64,000 nt of DNA from Branchiostoma lanceolatum (taxonomy: Eukaryota; Chordata; Leptocardii; Amphioxiformes; Branchiostomatidae): contig NC_089722.1 of the NCBI RefSeq assembly GCF_035083965.1, positions 39,231,958-39,295,957 on the forward strand. Reading direction: 5' to 3'. Both the position numbers and the translations under genes were made by a program. The notes beneath the pieces were generated by a model. The model searched no databases. It had not been told where the DNA came from and worked only from the letters and a program-made list of their open reading frames with translations. How positions within the stretch are numbered: the first letter of the stretch is position 1; each line of letters begins with the position of its first letter. This document shows positions 43,910 to 53,425 of this stretch, one piece after another.

Positions 43910-46900
43910 TCACAAGCGTTGATTCTTCAGGAATCTGTTGAACATGTCCAGCGCCCGGAGCGGCTGATAACCAGGCACTTCATGGCCGGCGTTCCGAACT
44001 GTGGCGAAGGTCAGCTTGTCGTACATGACGCTGTAACCTCCAACCTGTGTGATGTACAGGATAGAAAAAAACGTCAAAGAAGGTTAAACATTCAGGTAAT
44101 GAGATACCCAATACAAACATTACACAATACAATTCAATATAATACAATACAATACCGATTTCTGTATTGTATTTTCAAGATGTACTAGAGTTTTTAAATC
44201 GTACAATTAATATACCCTAAATGATGTATATAATGTTATTGGTGTTGGCTGACATGTAAATACATACCCGATTCTGACTTTCCAATCAGCCATGTAGTAC
44301 ATGTATCATCATCATCATTAAAGTTTCAAGCAACTTGAAAAAACTACGCAGTGAATTAATTCCTTCCAAAGAAAGAACAAGAAATTACCACAACTACACG
44401 ATCATCAACATAGAATCGAGATGGTTAAGAATTTGTCTTTTTTGAGATCTATTGCACTCATTTGTCCTACTGGCACCTTACACTTGTGTGTCCTAGGGTT
44501 GACAACAATGAACACACGAGTTAAGTATTTGTGCTACATACACGTCAGGTTTGCTATGTTAGTTTAGCGATTATGAGCTCTTTTTATGAATATGAATTGG
44601 TATTGAATTTTTATTTGAGTTGAATGTGTGATAGTTGTGTGCCTATTTGCTAAAAAAATAGAGAGAACGCTAGCGACCCCAAAAAACACCCCTCCCTATA
44701 TAAAATGGTATGGCGACCATGTGACGTCACAATTCAAGATGGCGGCCACCACACATGCCAACGGATCCAACAAAGGTTTAGACACGTCTACAGACCTGGT
44801 GGTCGGACGCGAGCCAGGCGTGCCAGCCCTCCACCTCAGTAAGCGGCAGCTTGTTGAGCCAGGCCCGGGTCCCCGTGACTGGCACGATGGCGTCCACGTC
44901 CCCGCTGTACACCAGGATGCGCAGATCGGCGGAGAACAGCTTCTCATACACGGGGAGCATGGAGCTGAGCAGGTCCGTACGGGAGTAGTTCACGATGGTC
45001 GAGCAGGACGTCCATCTGTATGGATATTAGTATTGAGCAATAGATTAGAGAAAAGCGCACCAGCAATGATGGAGCGCAGTAGTATGGCACCCTCCCGAGC
45101 AAAAAAATCGCTTCTGGTGACGTCACCGACACTCGCTAATTAATAATTGATGAGCTGCCCTTATTTGGCACAAACATCCGTTATTTTGTCCTGAACTCAA
45201 AGTAACGATGTAAGACGTAAACTGATTGGTTGATAGCTTCCCAGCGTCCTGCTCGGGAGGGTGTAGTATAGGGGTATCCATCCCTTAGCTACTCCCCTAC
45301 ATTCCCTCGTACGTATAACCTCCTTGCTATAAAATAACTATAATTGCTACTTCGATATAGTGACAGAGTTAGTCACTGCAATTGTTAAGTTTCAAAATTT
45401 TATCCAGTTGCTTGAGTAATTATTTTTGGCTTAGTCACTAAAATTACTTTTTTTCAGCAAGATAACAAAGACAAAGTTGCATTGAACTGAAAGTAACACG
45501 ACTCATATTACAGCACCACTTATAAATACATGAACGTATTTGCCCAGGTAGACAAACAAATACGTACGAAAAAGAGTCACTTAACGCTCGTTCTAATTCA
45601 AATGTACACATCTTGTAAATTCCGTTACCGTTAGAAGTAAGACGTTCCTGACAATAGGATATGCCACATATAAGGTGCCAAACTACCGTTTTTATAACGA
45701 CTTAAAACTTTTCTAGATCTAGCTTTTAAAAACAGCAATTTGGCACCTTATATGTGGCATATCATAATGTCAGGAACGTCTTACTTCTAACGGTAACGGA
45801 AATTACAAAATGTGTACATTCAAATGAGAACGAGTGTTAAATAAGCCATTTCGTAGATTCGAGTACGCACGTGCTGTGTCAAAGATGAAGGCCCCTAGCT
45901 TGTAAAGAGTTCTCGTCTCACCATTGTCTCGATTAGCATACAATGCTCAGACGGGTTTTGTTGACGTCTCAGGGGCCTTCACCTTTGACACTGCACATGT
46001 GTACTTGAATCTACGAAATGGCTTATACAACTAAATACGACAATCAACTCAATACAACATAGATATCACACCCTCGTAAACCAGGACCGCCTATCGCTCG
46101 ACGTTACATCGCGAGCGTAAGCGGCCCTGGTAAACAGACCAGTCACATATGGTTATGGTGACGTCGCCACCAAAACAGCTTCAGCCAATCCGAGGGTTTG
46201 CTTCCTCTCATCGGAAGCCAGCGCGCAAAGAACGCTGGGAAGCTATCAACCAATCAGGTTACGTGTTACGGCTAGCTCATTAATCATTCATGAGCTACAA
46301 CTGGCGTTTGTGCCAAATAAGGTCATGTCATTAAATATTCATGAGCAAGTCTTCTCGACCTGCAATAACCATGGCAGGGTGGTCTGTTTACCAGGGCCGC
46401 TTACGCTCGCGATGTAACGTCGAGCGATAGGCGGTCCTGGTTTACGAGGGTGAGATATCATTACTTGTAGGGCAGCGTGGCAGCATGGATGGTAGCGATG
46501 ACGTCAGGCCTGTTGAGGTACTTCTCCATGTAGTTGTCCTCACACGGGTACATCTTCCCCACCTCCGCCTCCAGCCGGCGCTGTGCGAACTTCCTCAGGA
46601 CGGAGTCCGAGCGGGCCAGCTGGCCCAGGAGCTGTTGTCCGTCCCGGTGTCGCAAGCACACGTCCACGTAGATGTTATAGATGTTGATGTTTCCCATCTC
46701 GGTGTGGGCTGGACGAATTAAGGCGGACGTTAGCAGTAGAAAAAAAAATGCTCCTCGTTGGTATGCAATAGACCTTTTACCAATTACAGCGGCCATTTGG
46801 GATTTCACGGGACTGTGCACCAAAACGAGGCTGCAGTTGGTGCTCCCACGTATAAGCGTATTACAGTAAAGGGAGCATCAACTGCAGCCTCGTTTTAGCG

Positions 46901-49525
46901 TACAGTCATGGGAAATTCAAAGTGGCCACCGTAATTGGCAACAGGACAATTGCATTCTGCTGGACGGGTGTAGAACTTGATTTAATTTAATCAACCTATT
47001 CAAGTTGTAGAGTTTTCGTACCCCCCATACAGGCCTCAGGTCGGCGTGTCTATATTGTCGTCATTTACTGCTTGTGAGCAGTTTCCTGAGTGACATTGTC
47101 TATTGTTGTTTGCAGCTGTATTCCGGTCATTTGATGCCCAAACGCCGCAGAAAAAAGACAGCAAACAAAAAACAAGAGGCAATCAGAAAAGAGTGATATG
47201 AAAACCGTTCGAAACTGCTGTTGAAACCTGAGACCTGATACCATTGTCTCATCCAAGGAGGTCCTATCTAAACCACGATCCTTCGATTCCTTGTCTCAAC
47301 CAAAAATGGTCTCAACCAAGTTTACGCAAACTATCTTATATCATCGAGTCTTACCTTCTGCCAGTAACAGCTCACACTCATCCTTCAGACGACCAGGTGA
47401 TGAGGATAGCAACGCCTGTTTCCCATTGGTCAGGAGCGGTCCGATGTTGCTATAGTTACAGGCCTTGTTGATGCCGGTGTACGTCCTGTCCGAGATGAGG
47501 GCGTGGCTCCACCAGAAGAACGTGGCGCCGGGGTTATCCAGGGCAGGATCCGTCCACGCGTTACCCACCATGAACCCTGGGGATTTTCATCTGAGGTTAT
47601 TAGATGTCATCTGTTACGGTACCCTTGACTTAATCATCGCCTTGAACTTAAATACACATCTGTACATTTACCTCCAGCTACCTTGCTTCATGGGCGTTCC
47701 TAAGAATTTTCATATCTAGTTTGCGTCTTATTCTGTGTTTTTGGGGACGCCTCAGGAGCGAGCCTAATGGTATAGTATTGTATGTAGTATTGCTGATTGT
47801 GTAGTCAGCAAGAATTCTAGGAATTGTACAGGAATGTGTCCACAGGAATTTCAGTTAGAAATGAGGAATTATCAACACCGCTACGTATATGTAGTATTGT
47901 GTGCTTTACTGTGTACGTACATGTACGAGTTTTTTTTTCATTTTCTGTTCGTTCTGCTATAGTAGTGCTGTCAAAAATAAGAAGCATCACTTCTATTACG
48001 TGTTGTATTCCAGGAAAAAATAATAATAACAACCTGCCAAGTTGATACTGCCTGGTTTCACGGTGTTGTAATCCACGATGTGACTGGCGAGGTTTGGGAC
48101 GTAATGCCCGGCGTACGACTCTCCCGTGATCCAAAACTTGTTCTTCTTGAACTGCGGATATTTCTCCAAGAACTTGAGCATGAAGTTGAGACTGTCTTGA
48201 GCAGTCTGCCGATCGCCTGTGGTGTAATCTGCGGTCGTGTCCGAGTAGGAGAACCCCACCCCGCTCGGAGACTCCAGGAAAATAACGCTGGCATTCCTGT
48301 TCCAGGAATAAGGGTTCAGGTCCAGCGTTTTACCGTCCTTGTTGGGGGAAAACGGCCCGTTCTCCTCAAACAAACCGTTGAAGGAAGAGCAGCCTGGTCC
48401 TCCGTTGAGCCAAAGAACCTGGAACGGAAGATTTTAATAACGTTGGTAGATGGTGTTTTATTGCTTTAATTAAGATTAAGAACACTGACCTGGGCAGCAC
48501 TGAGTGCAAGCATTTCGCCAATGCACGCCTGAAGTTGAGTTCCATCAACGGAAGCGTTTGCTTGCACCGCTGAAGGATCTACAGTTTTAAAGAAAGCTGA
48601 AATGTGAGGCCAAAACGTCTTTCTTGTAAACTGTAATATAAGGTCTAAAATGATGTCCGTATTTCCGTCGGGGAATACAATACGTATTACGTATAGCCAT
48701 GAAATCAACAAATATTTTTCTTACTTATCCTGTTTACGTAAGCCTGAGAAGGTGCGTAATAATGGTCAATGAATGAATGAAGACCTTTATTGTACACACA
48801 TACCCACTGGGTTCAGTACAGGTCACAACAGAAAACATAACAGTTTGCAAGTACATATATGTATATACATTACAATGATAAGCTAGCACTAATCTAATGA
48901 TTACGTTAATTTGGCCTCTTCTCGCTTCTTGGTATTAATATATTGTAGATATACGTACAGGTGTGTTTTATAATAGAGGGTTTATCTAAAGCCATTAGAA
49001 ATATGAATTGTTCCGCTTTGCAAAGATGTATAAAATGGGGAAACCTATATTGAATAAGTTTATAAAGCGCAGCTCTCACCTCGTTGTATAAATGACTCGT
49101 TCAATATATTGTCATTAGAACACCTGTTGTGCAATGAGGCCACCTATCAATTCTTTACCTAACTGCAGACACCAGTCAATCAAGCGAACCGGATTTAGCA
49201 AACAAGTGAAGCACAGTTACACTGAGAAGTTATGACATTACGTTCTCACTGAGAACGTAATGTCATCTTCCACACTTGATGTACAAGGCCAGTCTCTTAC
49301 CAGTGGGTCTCTTTCCGGATCGCTTTGGGACTCCACGAACCAGTAGAACAGCCTCCGTCCGTGCGACTCGTTCACCGTGAGGTAACCGGCATACTGGGAG
49401 AACGGGAGAGTCGCGTTCAGCCCCGGCAGCGACTCGATTTTGTCAGAATCCGTCTCTGGGCGGGAGAGAGAATACACAGGACATGTTGCAAGAAAGACGA
49501 CGAGAAAAAAGACGTAGGGACCCAT
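43910..49525 (-). CDS. Secreted or lysosomal serine carboxypeptidase (peptidase family S10)
   Basis: Six coding exons: 49301-49525, 48034-48418, 47355-47576, 46465-46708, 44796-45015 and 43910-44044, totalling 476 residues, normal for S10. All phases agree. The start is taken at [19 protein letters not shown], a clear signal peptide; an upstream in-frame ATG at 49600 would bury it. Family motifs: [28 protein letters not shown], catalytic Ser in [10 protein letters not shown], catalytic Asp in [16 protein letters not shown], catalytic His in [26 protein letters not shown] is also typical. The enzyme removes C-terminal residues from peptides, normally at acid pH. Motifs such as [10 protein letters not shown] and WWSHALISD read more like plant-type class II enzymes than vertebrate cathepsin A, so no vertebrate symbol is assigned. 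Introns 3 to 5 carry many foldback elements. Confidence 0.93.
45088..45263. mobile_element. Foldback element, CACCCTC family, with 8-bp target duplication
   Basis: The ends CACCCTCCCGAGCA and TGCTCGGGAGGGTG are perfect 14-base inverted repeats. Flanks TAGTATGG and TAGTATAG agree in 7 of 8 bases. Non-coding, 176 bases. It lies in the intron between carboxypeptidase exons 4 and 5. Confidence 0.75.
45581..45840. mobile_element. Foldback element with TTAACGCTCG ends
   Basis: TTAACGCTCGTTCTAATTCA at the left pairs with TGAGAACGAGTGTTAA at the right, and pairing continues through GTTACCGTTAGAAGTAAGAC and CATATAAGGTGCCAAA. Arms are over 100 bases with a loop of about 50. It abuts the next element exactly. 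Confidence 0.8.
45841..46026. mobile_element. Short TIR element (ATAAGC family), copy 2
   Basis: Ends ATAAGCCATTTCGTAGATTC and GAATCTACGAAATGGCTTAT are inverted repeats. The internal GTGTCAAAGATGAAGGCCCC and AGGGGCCTTCACCTTTGACA blocks match copies at 7543 and 50383. It starts at the base after the preceding element. Confidence 0.85.
46069..46452. mobile_element. Foldback element, CACCCTC family, with exact 8-bp target duplication
   Basis: Inverted repeats of about 70 bases start CACCCTCGTAAACCAGGACC on the left and end in the complement on the right. AGATATCA flanks both sides exactly (46061-46068 and 46453-46460). An 8-base duplication is typical of hAT-like transposons. There is no transposase. 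It sits just upstream of carboxypeptidase exon 4. Confidence 0.85.
46779..46941. repeat. Foldback repeat in a carboxypeptidase intron
   Basis: CCAATTACAGCGGCCATTTG pairs with the region ending GTGGCCACCGTAATTGG, and AAAACGAGGCTGCAGTTG pairs with CAACTGCAGCCTCGTTTT. Pairing is imperfect between these blocks. Confidence 0.7.
48780..49200. other. Carboxypeptidase intron 1 sequence, nothing recognised
   Basis: AT-rich sequence between exons 2 and 1. GAATGAATGAAGACCTTTAT-TGTACACACATACC suggests a dispersed repeat end, but no second copy is seen here. No exon is evident. Confidence 0.4.
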
Positions 49526-49875
49526 TTTTGCGTGCAGACTGCGCCCGTAGAAGCTCAGTTTGTTATGCACAATCACACCCACGTCACGTGGTGCTAACAA
49601 GTGCCCCTCGTGCTTTGTTGGAATAGTCCACTTATTATTACAGACGAATTTTTAAAATCTAATAACAGATTCAAACTACCCAATGTCACTTGCTACTCAA
49701 TAATGAATATTTTCTGATTATCTACAGATTATCTGTTTGGTTCAAGATGGTAGGTATTACGCAATTTAATCTAAGAATTGCCCTTCTCAGAAATATGGTT
49801 CCACCTCTTTCCAGAGTGGTTTCTTCCGTTCGTTGACCCCATATTTCCAGATTACGTCACTTCCCAGTTGAGAAG
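49526..49875. promoter_or_regulatory. Shared divergent promoter, carboxypeptidase and SNAP29
   Basis: Only 350 bases separate the start codons of the minus-strand carboxypeptidase (49525) and plus-strand SNAP29 (49876). Both transcription starts must lie in or near this interval. The segment has an E-box (49583-49592) and a CGTACGGAC-rich SNAP29 side. Confidence 0.7.
49583..49592. promoter_or_regulatory. E-box resembling the CLEAR element
   Basis: GTCACGTGGT matches 8 of 10 bases of the TFEB/MiT target GTCACGTGAC, including the full CACGTG core and flanking GT. It lies 58 bases from the carboxypeptidase start codon and 284 from the SNAP29 start codon. Confidence 0.5.
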
Positions 49876-51315
49876 ATGGCGTACGGACGGGGAACGTTCG
49901 ACAAAACCAACCCATTTGCGGACGAAGAGGACGACCTAAACGGCGAGGATGGGGACGATGGAGGGTGGGACTTGATGCGGGACGAGTTAGCCACCCGCCA
50001 GGGTAACATTTCTCGGAGCACACAGCGCTGTTTGGGCGCCATCGCCGAGTCGGAAAGGTGAGTTCCGCTCTTTGTGGCGTATGTTCGAGTTCCTGTACTT
50101 CCGGTAACGGTTTAGCTTCACCGCTAAATTATGTATGGACGTTTCTGGATGAGGGTGTACGTATTTGGTCCCGTATTTGATTTGAGAGTACGTTACGGAT
50201 AAGGGATCTGTGCCAAAGCGATATGTCCAAAACCAAGGAGGTTGCCAAAACTATATGTTCATCTTCAAATTAGATCTTCACCTAAATCCGCAGGGTAACA
50301 TATATCCGGGCATATATAATTTTTGGCATGTAACAGAAAGAAATCATGGTTTATTGTTTTGCCAGATTGGTATCAATTGACTATAAGCTAGTTCGGAGTT
50401 GTTACTACGCATGTGCAGTGTCAAAGGTGAAGGCCCCCGGCTCGTATACAGTGCTCGCCTGGACATTGTCTAGATTTGCATAACAACTGTCTAAATTTGC
50501 ATAACAACGTCCCGACTGGCTTTGTTCACGTCTCGGGGGGCCTTCACCTTTGACACTGCACATGCGTAGTAACAACTCCGAACTAGCTTATTACCAGAAA
50601 TCCCCGCGGTTAGTGAGGAACTTAGCGTTCTAATTTTTGGGTAACTTGTAATTTGTATATCTGGCCTTCAGCATAACAGAACCTTCCCCCTATAACCCCT
50701 TTGGAAATCAATTACTAGTACATGTTCATGTACTTAGTAACTAGTATCTGAAGGGATCTGGACCACCCTAAAGATACATAAATCAATCAATCATTCAAAT
50801 TTCAATCACGGTTTATCATCCAATTTACCATTGGCAATGCCAATGGTAAATTGGATGATAAACCGTGATCACGTTATATTTCATGATGCCAATTTGGCAT
50901 CATAATCAACTGCTGCCACATACTTGTGAACCTGATGCTGAAGTGTAATTTGATATCCTAGTTGATAGACACTGTGCCAAACTATTCACATACATAAATA
51001 ATACATAACGTTACATTTATCATTTTCCCAGAGTGGGCGTGGCCACAGCAGAGGAGCTTCTTCACCAGCGTGAGCAGCTGGAGAGGACAGAGAAGAATCT
51101 GGACAAGATAAACAAAGACTTGGACGTCTCTCAGAGACACATCACGTCCATCAAGTCCATGTGGGGCGGGGTCATCAACTTCTTCAAGAAAAAACCTCAG
51201 GAGCCTCCGCCAGTGGCAGCGGAAGAGGAGACAATAGGTGAGACAACGCAAGAAAATGTCTTGTTACCTCCATGAAAAATGCAGGTATAGCTTTTACTGT
51301 TTGTGTGTGTGTGTC

Positions 51316-51347
<32 letters not shown>

Positions 51348-52468
51348 AGTGAGAGAGTGTCCATCGGAATATCTTAATCAAATATCTTAATTACTTTGAC
51401 CTCCTGATGGGTTGCAATGATATTTGGTCTGTGGATACCTGATGTGAACCTGACGGTCAAGGTCAATTTTGGTCCGCCTAATGGCAGACCTTAGTACTGC
51501 AGCAGGTTTTTGTATCTTTGGTCCTGGACATGCTGTGGTCTTGTTTTCTAAAACGTTTTTAATATGAAATTGAAGAACTACATGCCGAAAACTATGCAAG
51601 TGCCAAAACAACAGAAAGTCAAACTGAAGGTTTTGAAATGTCATGGTTTGTTAGACTTCTCCATCTCAGATACAAAAGGCAAAGATTAACAGGAGAAAAA
51701 AAGCACAAATGCCCTTAAACCATAGCTTTTATACTGATTTGATACAGGCATAACTTTATTCATATATATAGCCCAATCTTCGTGTCTAGTGAACACTAGT
51801 ACTGTATATTACTTGACAAAGAGATGCAGAGCAAATTTAGCCTGGAGTCCAGCCTTATTAGCTTTCCCTTCGCTACCCAAGCTCCGCTCCTCACCAGCCA
51901 ATGGCGAGGAGCGGAGCTTGGGTAGGGAACGGAAAGCTAATAATTTAAATAAGGCTGGACTCCTGGCTAGAGCAAATTTGCAATTGATCAAATTCCAAGG
52001 GTTGATGACCACATGTCAGTGTCCTCAAAATTGGTACAGCGTCCTTGTGTAGCATGTTTCATTTGGATGTTCCATACTCAGCCCTATAGCCTAAGAAGTA
52101 CTCTGACCCATGCTTTAATACAGATACACTTTGTCCCAACAGTCCAGGCTGCCCCTAAGCTCAGACAAGCAATGGAGGCATCCCAGAACCAACCCAGGCC
52201 AGCTGGAGAACACCCCGCACTGCAGCTACGAGACGAGAGTCGCTACGCACAAGGAACCTCGCAGAGCTTTCAGAAATGGAATGCGGAATACGAGGACAAC
52301 CTGGACGACATGTCGACCGGTCTGGGGACTCTCAAGTCGCTCGCCCTTGGCCTGAATGATGAGATTTCAGAGCAAAACGCAATGCTGGACAGATTAGGCG
52401 ACAAGACAGACAAGTCGGAGTTTCGAATTCACGGTACAAACAAGGAGATGAGAAACATGCTCAAGTGA
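49876..52468 (+). CDS. SNAP29: SNAP29, Qbc-SNARE of autophagosome-lysosome fusion
   Basis: Three coding exons: 49876-50057, 51032-51237 and 52143-52468, 237 residues (human about 258). Phases 2 and 1 agree at the junctions. An NPF motif at residues 12-14 (KTNPFADEED) fits the known EHD-binding site. The Qb SNARE helix spans about residues 57-105 with VGVATAEELLHQREQLERTE and ISTSIK-like SQRHITSIKSMWGG. The Qc helix lies at the C-terminus with LKSLALGLNDEISEQNAMLD, including the zero-layer Gln. The linker has no cysteine cluster, as expected because SNAP29, unlike SNAP25, is not palmitoylated. SNAP29 works with syntaxin 17 and VAMP8 in autophagosome fusion. It is divergent from the carboxypeptidase gene. 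Confidence 0.95.
50383..50591. mobile_element. Short TIR element (ATAAGC family), copy 3
   Basis: Ends ATAAGCTAGTTCGGAGTTGT and ACAACTCCGAACTAGCTTAT are perfect inverted repeats. Internal CAGTGTCAAAGGTGAAGGCC and GGCCTTCACCTTTGACACTG match the other copies. It includes a small direct duplication of CTAGATTTGCATAACAA type. SNAP29 intron 1. Confidence 0.88.
50805..50869. repeat. Near-perfect 65-bp palindrome in SNAP29 intron 1
   Basis: Arms 50805-50836 and 50838-50869 (32 bases) are complementary around one central base, from ATCACGGTTTATCATCCAAT inward to TTGGCA. A separate 21-base palindrome (50883-50903, ATGATGCCAA-T-TTGGCATCAT) follows. Confidence 0.92.
51265..51545 (+). repeat. Dispersed repeat with hairpin and TG tract, copy 4
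   Basis: Starts CCTCCATGAAAAATGCAGGT, then a GT-rich microsatellite (about 51300-51350), then GACCTCCTGATGGGTTGCAA-TGATATTTGGTC and CTGCAGCAGGTTTTTGTATC. It starts about 30 bases after SNAP29 exon 2. Confidence 0.7.
51839..51968. repeat. Foldback repeat in SNAP29 intron 2
   Basis: TACCCAAGCTCCGCTCCTC and GAGGAGCGGAGCTTGGGTA pair perfectly around ACCAGCCAATGGC. Pairing continues outward through TTAGCTTTCC and GGAGTCCAGCCTTA with small mismatches. It resembles a compact MITE. Confidence 0.8.
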
Positions 52469-53419
52469 TAGAGCTACTGACAACTTTTGTAGGATTGTCT
52501 GTAACGTGTTATAATGCTTTCAATGAGAAATAGGACATATGTGTGTTATGATGTTATCCTAGCAAACTTTGTCATGATCTATGTGTAGCCCATGTAATAT
52601 AGTACTAGTAGGTGTCTACAGTCTATGGCTAGGAAGATTAACATTCTTGTATAACATGAAACTTTCAAACTTCATCTTCCTTAGAATTAGATTCTAGTCA
52701 TAGGTCATCGATATCCTGGTAGTTATTGTAAGATACAACAAGTTACCTATGTAAGTAGATCAAGACTACAGTAGTACAGGTAAATATGAAGAGAAGGGTT
52801 CAAGATGTATGTCTGTATCATTAGTTCTGGAGGTAATATCAGTGATAGTTTTGACCTCCTGTCAAATTTTGCTCAATCTTTGCATGTGTGGGCATCCTTT
52901 GGCCAGTGCCTCTATAGCTTTAAGTTATTCTGACGGTTCTTGTACCCTAACTTGTGTAAGAAAGTTTTGTGTTAAGATTTTAGGGAAAGAGTTATTGTAG
53001 TTTATTCCACAAGGTAAAGCTAAGCATTAAAAGGAGACATTAATGAATTAATAATGTCACCACTGCTGCTATCTGTGTTCTTATAAGCCATACAAGACTC
53101 TGTTTGTGGTCATTTGAGCCGTTTTTTCAAATCATGTTTTTAACAGTTCGAGTTGCCTATTCAATTTTATACATTTTAATGTAGGTAAATGTTGGCATAT
53201 TTCTGTTACCACCAGAATTGAAAACTAGCAGTTCAAAATAGTTCAAAGCTGAGGCCTTGGTTTTGTGATAGTTTGAACAGGTTCCTTCTCAACATAAACA
53301 TTAACCTGTACAATCTTACCTTACAAGAGTGACATTCTTTCCTTTATTGCAAAGTTTATACTCTGGTTTTCTTCCAAAGGTTGGGAATATACTGTATTAT
53401 GAGTTTTTTTAAGTTGATG

Positions 53420-53425
53420 AATAAA
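53420..53425 (+). terminator. Candidate SNAP29 polyadenylation signal
   Basis: AATAAA lies about 950 bases after the SNAP29 stop in AT-rich sequence. Earlier weaker variants (such as ATTAAA near 53025) also exist, so use is uncertain. Confidence 0.4.

Noticed and set aside
44628..45143. Plus-strand frame of 171 codons
   Set aside because: It is antisense to carboxypeptidase exon 5, whose minus-strand reading has catalytic motifs and consistent splice phases.
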